From positions 1-5,016 of the forward strand of contig WLGC01000064.1 of the NCBI GenBank assembly GCA_009703465.1: a DNA stretch of 5,016 bases, written 5' to 3'. Made by a program: the position numbers and the translations under genes. The notes beneath the pieces were generated by a model. The model did not search any database and was not told the DNA's origin. It saw only the letters and a list, made by a program, of their open reading frames with translations. Below are positions 1 to 5,016 of this stretch, piece by piece. How positions within the stretch are numbered: the first letter of the stretch is position 1; each line of letters starts with the position of its first letter. The stretch comes from Actinomycetota bacterium. Its GTDB lineage: Bacteria > Actinomycetota > Actinomycetes > Actinomycetales > Microbacteriaceae.

Positions 1-789
1 ACCAAATCAGGTTACGGGCTGAGCGTAAAAGATGAAGCCCGTAGTTTAGAAATTGCTAAGCGCTACACAAAGGAAACTACTTTTCTTGGTGCTCACGTTG
101 TGCCCAAAGAATTCAAAGAAGGTAAGGGTGCTGCTGCCTACGTAGAGCTAGTTACCGGTGAAATGCTTAGCGCTGCTAGCCCACATGCTAAGTGGATTGA
201 TGTTTTCTGCGATGCCGGTGCATTTGATGTTGATCAAGCCCGCGAAATTCTAACCAAAGGAATTGCAGCAGGACTCGCGCCAAGGATTCACGCCAATCAG
301 CTTGAGAATATCGGTGCTATAAAACTTGCAGTCGAGTTAGATTGCGCTTCAGCCGATCACTGCACCCACCTGGATGAAAAAGACATTGAGTTGCTGGCTG
401 GGTCAAATACTGTTGCCACATTATTGCCAGGTGCTGAATTTTCTACTCGCAGTCAGTATCCAAATGCTCGTCGGCTTATTGATGCTGGCGCCACCGTTGC
501 CCTAGCTACCGACTGCAATCCTGGTTCTAGCTTCACTACTTCGATGGCCTTTTGCATCGCTCTGGCGGTGCGGGAAATGAAGATGAGTCCAGCCGAAGCG
601 CTCTGGTCGGCTACTGCTGGAGGGGCTGCTGCTCTTCGTCGAAGCGATATTGGTAATCTCAAGGTGGGCTCAATTGCAAACTTTGTTGTCTTAAATGCGC
701 CCTCGCACCTGCAACTCTCATACCGCCCTGGTGTGAATTTGATTCAAGAGACTCACATTGCAACATCTATAGCTGAAAGTATTCAATGA
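1..789 (+). CDS. hutI: Imidazolonepropionase, C-terminal part (5' end outside window)
   Basis: HutI hydrolyses 4-imidazolone-5-propionate to N-formimidoyl-L-glutamate, the third step of cytoplasmic histidine degradation. The frame is open from base 1 and gives 262 residues; the family is usually about 390-410, so roughly 130-140 N-terminal residues lie off the left edge, including the first metal-binding HxH. Visible landmarks, in window codons, are KSGYGL (2-7), the substrate-binding FLGAH with His32, RIHANQL with metal ligand His97, SADHCTH with His120, the [10 protein letters not shown] segment, and TDCNPGSS with the metal-ligand Asp171. These are amidohydrolase-superfamily signatures in the HutI pattern. 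A GTG at 100 is internal and not the start, because conserved family sequence continues upstream of it. The TGA stop overlaps the hutH start as ATGA, which suggests translational coupling. Identification is firm; the missing part cannot be judged. Confidence 0.95.
   Translation, partial: TKSGYGLSVKDEARSLEIAKRYTKETTFLGAHVVPKEFKEGKGAAAYVELVTGEMLSAASPHAKWIDVFCDAGAFDVDQAREILTKGIAAGLAPRIHANQLENIGAIKLAVELDCASADHCTHLDEKDIELLAGSNTVATLLPGAEFSTRSQYPNARRLIDAGATVALATDCNPGSSFTTSMAFCIALAVREMKMSPAEALWSATAGGAAALRRSDIGNLKVGSIANFVVLNAPSHLQLSYRPGVNLIQETHIATSIAESIQ
775..789 (+). promoter_or_regulatory. hutH ribosome site and hutI/hutH ATGA stop-start overlap
   Basis: GAAAG at 775-779 lies six bases before the hutH ATG at 786, inside the last codons of hutI. 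The ATG shares two bases with the hutI TGA stop (787-789). Such an overlap usually means that ribosomes finishing hutI reinitiate on hutH, which keeps the two enzymes in proportion. The Shine-Dalgarno match is modest, so coupling may be what drives initiation. Confidence 0.6.
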
Positions 790-2282
790 CGAACACCGTA
801 GTAATTAAAACCAAAGGCATGACTTCGGCTGATGTAATCAATGTCGCTCGCTTCGATGCCAAGGTTGAGATCTCCAAAGAGTCCCTTGAGGCCATGGAGA
901 AAACCAGAGCTCACATTGAAAAACTAGCCAGTGGAGACGTTCCGGTTTATGGAATCTCAACTGGTTTTGGTGCTCTGGCAAATCGTCACATTGCTCTTGA
1001 AGACCGCGTGCAACTACAAAAATCTTTGATTCGCTCACACGCTGCTGGAATGGGCGAACCAGTTGAGCGCGAGGTGGTTCGCGCACTGATGCTGCTTCGC
1101 CTAAAAACAATTTGCTCTGGTCGAACCGGGGCCAGGCCAATAGTTGCGCAGACTATGGCAGCTATTTTGAATGCTGGGATTACACCTTTTGTGCACGAGT
1201 ATGGCTCACTTGGTTGCAGTGGGGATCTAGCTCCGCTAGCTCACTGTGCCATGGTGCTGATGGGTGAGGGGCGTGCATTTGGGCCTGATGGAATTGAGAG
1301 ACCGGTTACTGAGCTTTTGAAGAACGCTGGCATCACACCGGTTGAGCTTCGTGAAAAAGAAGGCCTTGCACTAATTAATGGCACCGATGGCATGCTCGGC
1401 ATGGCAATTCTTGCCATCGAAGATCTTTCAAAGCTTGCTGACTATGCCGACCAGATCGCTGCGATGAGCATTGAGGGTCTACTAGGCACCGATCAGGTGC
1501 TGCGCCCTGAACTTCATGAACCGCTTCGTCCACACCCAGGGCAAACCACCAGTGCGGCAAACATGTTTGCGAGCCTCAAGGGTTCTGAAATTGTTGCCTC
1601 GCACAGAGTAGGCGATGACAAAATTCAAGATGCTTATTCACTTCGTTGCTCGCCGCAGGTGATTGGTGGTCTTCGAGACACCATTGACTACGCCCGAGTG
1701 GTTAGCACTCGCGAGTTGGCTGCCACCATTGATAACCCGGTGGTGCTCGAATCTGGTGAAGTCACCTCAAATGGAAATTTCCACGGGGCTCCGATTGCCT
1801 ACATTTTGGATTTTCTAGCAATTCCAGCAACCGATGTTGGTTCAATGGCTGAGCGTCGAACAGATCGAATGCTTGATTTGCACCGCTCTAGCGGACTGCC
1901 GCCTTTTCTTGCTAGTGATGCCGGAGTTGATAGCGGTCTAATGATTGCCCAATACACCCAGGCTGGTTTGGTTTCAGAAAACAAGCGCTTGGCAGCCCCT
2001 GCCAGCGTGGACAGCATTCCGTCCTCAGCGATGCAGGAGGATCACGTTTCCATGGGTTGGCATGCCGGTCGCAAGCTTCGCAAGGTAGTTGACAACCTGC
2101 GGATGATTTTGGCAATTGAACTAACCGCAGCAGCTCGTGCGGTTGAACTTCGAGCACCTCATAAACCAGCACCGACAACTGCGGCACTTATTGCACGGCT
2201 TCGCAAAGTTGTCCCTGGTATGGGCCCTGATCGCTTTTTAGCACCAGAATTAGAGCTAGCTACAAACCTGCTGCGCGACTAA
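786..2282 (+). CDS. hutH: Histidine ammonia-lyase (histidase)
   Basis: HutH eliminates ammonia from L-histidine to give urocanate, the first committed step of histidine catabolism; it is a cytoplasmic homotetramer. At 498 residues it is full length for the family (about 500-510). The MIO-forming tripeptide is at 144-146 inside [14 protein letters not shown] and reads Cys-Ser-Gly rather than the usual Ala-Ser-Gly; Ser145, which becomes the dehydroalanine part, is kept. Other active-site positions are present: Tyr55 in VYGISTGFG, His85 in RSHAAG, Asn198 in INGTD, Tyr284 and Arg287 in QDAYSLRC, Phe332 in NGNFHGAP, and Glu418 in [13 protein letters not shown] (usually NGTQ) and QDAYSLRC match the actinobacterial type as I recall it. 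The start overlaps the hutI stop by four bases and is preceded by a weak GAAAG ribosome site at 775-779. No frameshift or truncation is seen. Confidence 0.97.
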   Translation: MTNTVVIKTKGMTSADVINVARFDAKVEISKESLEAMEKTRAHIEKLASGDVPVYGISTGFGALANRHIALEDRVQLQKSLIRSHAAGMGEPVEREVVRALMLLRLKTICSGRTGARPIVAQTMAAILNAGITPFVHEYGSLGCSGDLAPLAHCAMVLMGEGRAFGPDGIERPVTELLKNAGITPVELREKEGLALINGTDGMLGMAILAIEDLSKLADYADQIAAMSIEGLLGTDQVLRPELHEPLRPHPGQTTSAANMFASLKGSEIVASHRVGDDKIQDAYSLRCSPQVIGGLRDTIDYARVVSTRELAATIDNPVVLESGEVTSNGNFHGAPIAYILDFLAIPATDVGSMAERRTDRMLDLHRSSGLPPFLASDAGVDSGLMIAQYTQAGLVSENKRLAAPASVDSIPSSAMQEDHVSMGWHAGRKLRKVVDNLRMILAIELTAAARAVELRAPHKPAPTTAALIARLRKVVPGMGPDRFLAPELELATNLLRD

Positions 2283-2292
2283 AGAAAAATCT

Positions 2293-3237
2293 ATGAACTT
2301 CTTAAATAATGAACCAAGCGCTGAAGATGCAATGTGGCCGAGGGCTTCTAGTTGGCTAAAGCCTGCCTCAGGTAATTCACAAAAGGCAGACCTTGGACTT
2401 TTTGGAGTTCCAGCGCATCAAACATCAATTTCAGCAACTAACGCTCACCTCACCCCCGCTGCAATACGTAAAGCGCTAAAGCGCTTTTCTACTTTTCATT
2501 GGACTACCGGGGTTGATGTTTCGCAGTTATCGTTTTTGGATTTTGGCGATATCGCAGAGCCAGATTCAACCGAGGGTGAACTTCGCACCAGCAACCTTGC
2601 CGCAAAATTAGCTAGCGAATGTGGACTGAGTATTGGCCTTGGCGGCGATAACTCAGTGACTTTTGCAATTGCTCGCGGTGCACTAAATCCAATTGCAACT
2701 GCAGGGTTGATTACCTTCGATGCACATCACGATTTGCGAGACGGTGTCAGCAATGGCTCGCCGGTTAGAAGACTAATTGACGAAGCTGGCCTGGATCCGT
2801 CAAGAATTGTTCAGATTGGTATTGCTGACTTTAGTAATTCCCCGCAGTATGCCAAGCGGGCAAAAGATCTCGGGATTCATGTCATTCCACGCTCTGCACT
2901 TAGGGGAAAAGATTCCGCAAAGATTGTTGCCGAGGCGGTAGCGATTGCAGGAGCTGGTGGCGGAAAAATCCACGTTGACTTTGATGTTGATGTTTGTGAT
3001 CGCTCAGTAGTGCCGGCATGCCCTGCAGCTGCACCCGGTGGTATCAGCGCCGATGAGTTTAGACAATTTTGTTTTGCGGTTGGCACCCATCAGCAAGTTA
3101 CTAGCGTTGACATCACTGAAATTGATGCCAGCGCTGATTCCAGCGATGGCCGCACAGTTCGTCTTGGCGCCCTAGCAATTCTCGAGTTGGCCGCAGGTAG
3201 GTTATCTAATGGATCTAGGCGACCAGAGTCTCTTTAA
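2293..3237 (+). CDS. hutG: Arginase-fold ureohydrolase, probable formimidoylglutamase
   Basis: This is a cytoplasmic arginase/agmatinase/formimidoylglutamase-family enzyme of 314 residues, normal for the family. Its position after hutI and hutH suggests hydrolysis of N-formimidoylglutamate to glutamate and formamide; that substrate is inferred from context. Motifs in order are GLGGDNS (115-121), which aligns with the GGDHS metal motif but has Asn120 where the ligand His normally sits; FDAHHD (142-147) with Asp143, His145 and Asp147; the DVSNGSP-like loop GVSNGSP (151-157); FDVDVCD (230-236) with Asp231 and Asp233, followed by PAAAPGG (244-250); and DITEID (273-278) with Glu276. Apart from Asn120 the binuclear manganese site looks complete. 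The ATG lies ten bases after the hutH stop behind a purine-rich but weak ribosome site (AAAGAA, 2281-2286). An internal Met14 is possible but would remove little. Agmatinase or guanidinobutyrase activity is an alternative. Confidence 0.82.
   Translation: MNFLNNEPSAEDAMWPRASSWLKPASGNSQKADLGLFGVPAHQTSISATNAHLTPAAIRKALKRFSTFHWTTGVDVSQLSFLDFGDIAEPDSTEGELRTSNLAAKLASECGLSIGLGGDNSVTFAIARGALNPIATAGLITFDAHHDLRDGVSNGSPVRRLIDEAGLDPSRIVQIGIADFSNSPQYAKRAKDLGIHVIPRSALRGKDSAKIVAEAVAIAGAGGGKIHVDFDVDVCDRSVVPACPAAAPGGISADEFRQFCFAVGTHQQVTSVDITEIDASADSSDGRTVRLGALAILELAAGRLSNGSRRPESL
2470..2487 (+). other. Intragenic hairpin with T-run in 5' part of hutG
   Basis: AAAGCGC-TAAA-GCGCTTT is a perfect 7-bp stem with a 4-base loop, followed by TCT and then ACTTTTC. 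It has the shape of a short intrinsic terminator about 180 bases into hutG. It encodes part of an ordinary-looking RKALKRF segment, so the repeat may be a by-product of Lys/Ala/Leu codon choice. A role in attenuation or RNA stability is possible but not shown. Confidence 0.35.
3195..3201 (+). promoter_or_regulatory. Ribosome-binding site of the deacetylase gene
   Basis: AGGTAGG ends seven bases before the ATG at 3209 and lies inside the coding end of hutG. It supports this ATG, which is also the only possible start: the frame upstream reaches a TAG at 3173 without another start codon, and no later start precedes the twin-arginine motif. Confidence 0.65.
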
Positions 3238-3949
3238 TTTAGATAGACGGGGATTTCTATCGATAGCTGCCCTTGGGGCGGCATCCGTAGCCCTGGCAGT
3301 TGAAACTCCACCCCCAGCTGAAGCTGCTGGCTGGCCTGCTGGTTGCATCACCACCTTGCCTCCTTCTAAAACCAGGCGGCTAGCCTGGACGGTTGATGAT
3401 GGGTCATCTGTTTCTACCTTGAGTTCCTATCTCAAGCTGCTGGAAAAAAATGATGATCTAAAGATGACCATGTTCGTGCTTTCTTGTTCAACTGCTTGGA
3501 AGACCCACGAGAAAAGAATTAGGAGCCTGATTCAATCAGGCCAGGTGCAAATGGCAAATCACACCAGGGATCACAAAAACTTGAACCGCTGCTCAAATAA
3601 AGAAGTAGCTAAGCAATTAATTGCCTGTGACAAATTTATTAAGGACACCTACGAAGTGGATCCGGCTGGTTATTGGCGACCACCTTACGGCAGCCTCAGC
3701 AGGCGGGTCATTGAAATTGCAGCAGACAACGGTTTTGATAAACCAACTCTTTGGGATGGTTCAACGGGTTCAAGCTTTACTTCAAAAACTGCAACGGTTT
3801 GGAAGCTATCACAGCGTTATATGACAAACGGCCGAATTGTTTTAGATCACGCCAATGGTAGATCTACAGTCAATAACTTTGATCGCATTATGCGAATGCT
3901 GAAATCTAGAGATTTAGCAACCGTGACGCTTAATGAAGCTTTTGCGTAA
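3209..3949 (+). CDS. Tat-exported polysaccharide deacetylase (NodB / CE4 domain)
   Basis: This is a predicted secreted metal-dependent carbohydrate de-N-acetylase or related esterase; the substrate is unknown, and peptidoglycan, chitin-type glycans or other polymers are all possible. Residues 12-17 read DRRGFL, a twin-arginine motif, followed by a hydrophobic stretch (18-30) and a Pro/Ala segment with a likely cleavage site near AEA (37-39). The NodB motifs follow in order: TVDDG (61-65, usual TFDDG) with Asp63 and Asp64, NHTRDH (117-122) with metal ligands His118 and His122, RPPYG (157-161), LWDG (181-184), and IVLDHANG (210-217) with His214. All key residues are present, so it should be active. 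At 246 residues it is essentially one catalytic domain. Four cysteines (46, 93, 128, 140) remain in the mature part and could pair. Its start lies 29 bases inside hutG, so it appears to be in the hut transcript, although no link to histidine breakdown is known to me. Confidence 0.9.
   Translation: MDLGDQSLFNLDRRGFLSIAALGAASVALAVETPPPAEAAGWPAGCITTLPPSKTRRLAWTVDDGSSVSTLSSYLKLLEKNDDLKMTMFVLSCSTAWKTHEKRIRSLIQSGQVQMANHTRDHKNLNRCSNKEVAKQLIACDKFIKDTYEVDPAGYWRPPYGSLSRRVIEIAADNGFDKPTLWDGSTGSSFTSKTATVWKLSQRYMTNGRIVLDHANGRSTVNNFDRIMRMLKSRDLATVTLNEAFA
3613..3624. repeat. Perfect 12-bp palindrome GCAATTAATTGC
   Basis: A self-complementary 12-mer sits inside the deacetylase gene, encoding parts of KQLIAC. 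It has no loop and no neighbouring promoter-like sequence. It is listed because it is exact; chance is the most likely explanation. Confidence 0.25.
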
Positions 3950-4601
3950 AGACACTTAGCGGTTGCACTGACTTTATAAATCCCTGATAAGAAACTTGAA
4001 GATGGTTTCTCATCTCTTCTTCAGCTTTTGCTGGGTCTTCTTTTAAAATTGCCTGCGCAATTTTGGCATGCTCTTCAATAGATTTTTTCCAGTCCCACTC
4101 ATTTTCCATCATTCTGAAAAGATGAAGGTGGCAGTGTGATTGGGCATAAGCCTGAATTAGGACTTCATTACCAGTAGCCAACATAATCGCTCGGTGAAAT
4201 CTTTGATCGTGCTCGATCATTTGGCGCTTTTTATATTTAGTGGTTGATTTAAACTGGCTAAGCTCAGCGATTAATTCTTTTGCCGGATTACCAAGTCGAT
4301 TCGATGCTGATGCTCGAGCGGCCCAAGGTTCAACCAAGAGACGAAATTCGAATAGGTCTTTTACGCCGGTGGCATCTAGATCAGCTGTGGTTGAGTAGCC
4401 CTTATTTGCTGTTGCAATAACTAGGTTGTCTCCCTGCAGTTGGCGCAGCGCTTCGCGGATAGGTGTTTGCGACACATTCAACTGCTGAGCAATTTGCAGA
4501 ATATTTAGCTTGGTGGCTGGTGGAATTTCGTGGTCCAGGATTTTCCAGCGCAAAAGTTCGTAAACATCATCAGATGAAGGCTTTGGTTTGGCCTTTGCCA
4601 T
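3930..4601 (-). CDS. GntR-family transcriptional regulator, FadR/FCD type
   Basis: This is a DNA-binding regulator of 223 residues with the usual two-part layout. An N-terminal winged helix-turn-helix covers about residues 11-75, with the recognition-helix segment SQTPIREALRQLQ at 44-56 and wing GDNLVIATANKGY at 57-69. A helical FCD effector domain covers about 78-210. Asp132, His136, His178 and His200 are spaced 4, 42 and 22 apart, the pattern of the FCD metal site, so a metal-bound carboxylate ligand is likely. Divergent placement next to lldD suggests an LldR-like role sensing lactate or another hydroxy acid, which is inference. An AGGGG ribosome site at 4608-4612 (minus strand) lies six bases before the ATG. 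The 3' end overlaps the convergent deacetylase gene by 20 bases, leaving no intergenic terminator. It could also act on the hut block, but nothing in the sequence shows that. Confidence 0.93.
   Translation of the reverse strand: MAKAKPKPSSDDVYELLRWKILDHEIPPATKLNILQIAQQLNVSQTPIREALRQLQGDNLVIATANKGYSTTADLDATGVKDLFEFRLLVEPWAARASASNRLGNPAKELIAELSQFKSTTKYKKRQMIEHDQRFHRAIMLATGNEVLIQAYAQSHCHLHLFRMMENEWDWKKSIEEHAKIAQAILKEDPAKAEEEMRNHLQVSYQGFIKSVQPLSVFTQKLH
4045..4064 (+). terminator. Candidate terminator for the hut/deacetylase transcript, inside the GntR gene
   Basis: AAAATTGC-CTGC-GCAATTTT is a perfect 8-bp stem with a 4-base loop, and its right arm ends in TTTT. It starts 96 bases after the deacetylase stop, inside the antisense regulator gene. 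Because the two genes overlap at their 3' ends, a plus-strand terminator has to lie within this gene if there is one. The stem has only two G/C pairs and the T-run is short, so it may be weak. It is symmetric and could also affect the regulator mRNA. Confidence 0.4.
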
Positions 4602-4622
4602 TGTTTACCCCTATTTATACAA
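4601..4622. promoter_or_regulatory. Candidate autoregulatory operator of the GntR gene (inverted repeat)
   Basis: TTGTTTA (4601-4607) and TATACAA (4616-4622) form an inverted repeat with six of seven positions matching and an 8-base spacer. The repeat spans the regulator's start codon, ribosome site and A/T-rich upstream sequence. TTGT...ACAA dyads are typical of FadR/FCD regulator sites, so self-repression is a reasonable inference. No second copy is evident upstream of lldD. Confidence 0.4.
4608..4619 (-). promoter_or_regulatory. GntR gene ribosome site and possible -10 element
   Basis: On the minus strand TATAAAT (4619-4613) is followed directly by AGGGG (4612-4608) and then, six bases later, the ATG. 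AGGGG is a good ribosome site. TATAAAT resembles a -10 box, but transcription would then begin almost at the start codon and skip the ribosome site, so the two readings conflict. No -35 match is seen. The ribosome-site reading is the stronger one. Confidence 0.4.
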
Positions 4623-4633
4623 GCCCGCTGCCT

Positions 4634-4648
4634 TGGCGCCAGCCGGCT
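4634..4648. repeat. Two abutting 8-bp palindromes in the divergent intergenic region
   Basis: TGGCGCCA (4634-4641) and AGCCGGCT (4641-4648) are both self-complementary and share one base. They form a GC-rich island in otherwise A/T-rich intergenic DNA. Protein binding is possible, but no known site is recognised. Confidence 0.25.
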
Positions 4649-4658
4649 CAGTTCTAAT

Positions 4659-4677
4659 GAAATCTTAGGCGGATTTC
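4659..4677. promoter_or_regulatory. Dyad upstream of the lldD promoter
   Basis: GAAATC (4659-4664) and GATTTC (4672-4677) are perfect inverted 6-mers with a 7-base spacer. They end 27 bases before the proposed lldD -10 box, where an activator or repressor could act. It differs from the TTGT...ACAA dyad at the regulator start, so if functional it may bind another protein. Confidence 0.3.
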
Positions 4678-4704
4678 TGGCCTACAGGGTATGGGTAATG
4701 TGTG

Positions 4705-4710
4705 TATGAT
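4705..4710 (+). promoter_or_regulatory. Candidate -10 box of the lldD promoter
   Basis: TATGAT differs from the TATAAT consensus at one position and is placed so that transcription would start near 4717, giving a leader of about 25 bases that contains the GGAGG ribosome site. The best -35 candidate, CCTACA at 4681-4686, matches the consensus at only three positions with an 18-base spacer. TATAAA at 4723-4728 is too close to the ribosome site to be preferred. Confidence 0.45.
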
Positions 4711-4731
4711 TTTGGCTAATCCTATAAATTC

Positions 4732-4736
4732 GGAGG
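4732..4736 (+). promoter_or_regulatory. lldD ribosome-binding site
   Basis: GGAGG lies five bases before the ATG at 4742. It is the strongest Shine-Dalgarno sequence in the window and fixes the lldD start. Confidence 0.8.
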
Positions 4737-4741
4737 CAACC

Positions 4742-5016
4742 ATGGTTCAAAGACGATTCCCAAGGCCAAAAGACTTGGCTCCGCTAATGCGGTTCAAGCC
4801 TTTCAATTTCAATGGGAAATCGCGCCGACTGGCTGCTGCTTTGACCATAGATGACCTTCGCAAAATTGCTAAGCGTCGCACCCCGCAAGCTCCCTTTGAT
4901 TACACCGATGGAGCTGCCAACGAGGAAATAACTCTGCAGCGCTCTCGCGAGGCATTTAGAAACATTGAGTTTCACCCAAACATTCTTCGTGATGTTTCGC
5001 AGGTAGATACCTCAAG
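4742..5016 (+). CDS. lldD: FMN-dependent L-lactate dehydrogenase / alpha-hydroxy-acid oxidase, N-terminal part
   Basis: The first 91 residues of an FMN-dependent alpha-hydroxy-acid dehydrogenase are present; the gene runs off the right edge (the family is about 380-415 residues). The protein would oxidise L-lactate to pyruvate, or another 2-hydroxy acid, passing electrons to quinone or oxygen. The extended N terminus ([18 protein letters not shown]), followed by [20 protein letters not shown] and [11 protein letters not shown], closely resembles mycobacterial LldD2. Tyr54 in FDYTDGAA aligns with the substrate-binding Tyr24 of plant glycolate oxidase, and [17 protein letters not shown] (75-91) aligns with the conserved segment leading to the FMN-binding barrel. 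The catalytic His/Arg and FMN-phosphate motifs lie outside the window. It is transcribed away from the GntR gene, which probably controls it. Family assignment is firm; lactate versus another hydroxy acid is not settled here. Confidence 0.88.
   Translation, partial: MVQRRFPRPKDLAPLMRFKPFNFNGKSRRLAAALTIDDLRKIAKRRTPQAPFDYTDGAANEEITLQRSREAFRNIEFHPNILRDVSQVDTS

Noticed and set aside
100..102. GTG at 100 as the start of a short 229-residue protein.
   Set aside because: Conserved HutI sequence (KSGYGL and FLGAH) continues in the same frame to base 1, so the gene is simply cut by the window edge.
289..303. HANQL in HutI has Gln where Bacillus HutI has Glu (HADE).
   Set aside because: As I recall, HADQ and HAEQ forms are common in other HutI proteins, so Gln here is within normal family variation.
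838..1140. A 100-residue minus-strand open frame within hutH.
   Set aside because: It is a shadow of the hutH frame. It has no ribosome site or recognisable domain, and hutH is intact with all catalytic motifs.
3621..3824. A 67-residue plus-strand open frame inside the deacetylase gene in another frame.
   Set aside because: It overlaps the essential NodB motif region of an intact gene and has no ribosome site, so it is a shadow frame.
3902..3915. Near-palindrome AAATCT-AG-AGATTT at the end of the deacetylase gene, considered as a terminator.
   Set aside because: The 2-base loop is too short, the stem has only one G/C pair, and no T-run follows, so it is unlikely to terminate transcription.
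4463..4657. A 64-residue plus-strand open frame running across the start of the GntR gene into the intergenic region.
   Set aside because: It lies mostly antisense to the helix-turn-helix coding region, has no ribosome site, and its composition looks random.
4784..4975. A minus-strand open frame inside lldD.
   Set aside because: The plus-strand frame encodes a clear LldD N terminus with a strong ribosome site, and the minus-strand product resembles nothing known to me.

Overview
The window looks like chromosomal DNA from an actinobacterium with a fairly low GC content for that phylum (near 50% by eye, not computed). The evidence is the style of the proteins. HutI and HutH carry motif variants I associate with actinobacterial enzymes (HutI HANQL and DHCTH; HutH CSG, NGTD and QDAYSLRC). 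The last gene begins like mycobacterial LldD2. A small-genome planktonic lineage (Microbacteriaceae/Luna or acI type) would fit the base composition and tight packing, but that is a guess.

Layout. Positions 1-3949 hold a compact plus-strand block. It contains the C-terminal two thirds of imidazolonepropionase (hutI), complete histidine ammonia-lyase (hutH), an arginase-fold ureohydrolase that is probably formimidoylglutamase (hutG), and a Tat-exported NodB-type polysaccharide deacetylase. The junctions are a 4-base ATGA overlap, a 10-base gap and a 29-base overlap, so the four genes look co-transcribed. A FadR/FCD-type GntR regulator lies on the minus strand (3930-4601), and its 3' end overlaps the deacetylase 3' end by 20 bases. 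A 140-base divergent intergenic region (4602-4741) separates it from the start of a flavin-dependent L-lactate dehydrogenase / alpha-hydroxy-acid oxidase (lldD), which runs off the right edge.

How the genes work together. HutH deaminates histidine to urocanate. A urocanase (not in the window, perhaps upstream) would make imidazolonepropionate. HutI opens that ring to N-formimidoylglutamate, and the ureohydrolase would split it to glutamate and formamide. The GntR/lldD pair looks like a separate lactate or hydroxy-acid unit with local control. Candidate operator and promoter elements lie in the divergent region.

I see no mobile element, CRISPR array, RNA gene or clearly novel defence or biosynthetic system. 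The points most worth checking are a His-to-Asn change at a metal-ligand position of the ureohydrolase, the exported deacetylase fused by overlap onto a catabolic operon, a terminator-like hairpin inside the regulator gene that may end the convergent transcript, and an inverted repeat at the regulator's own start.
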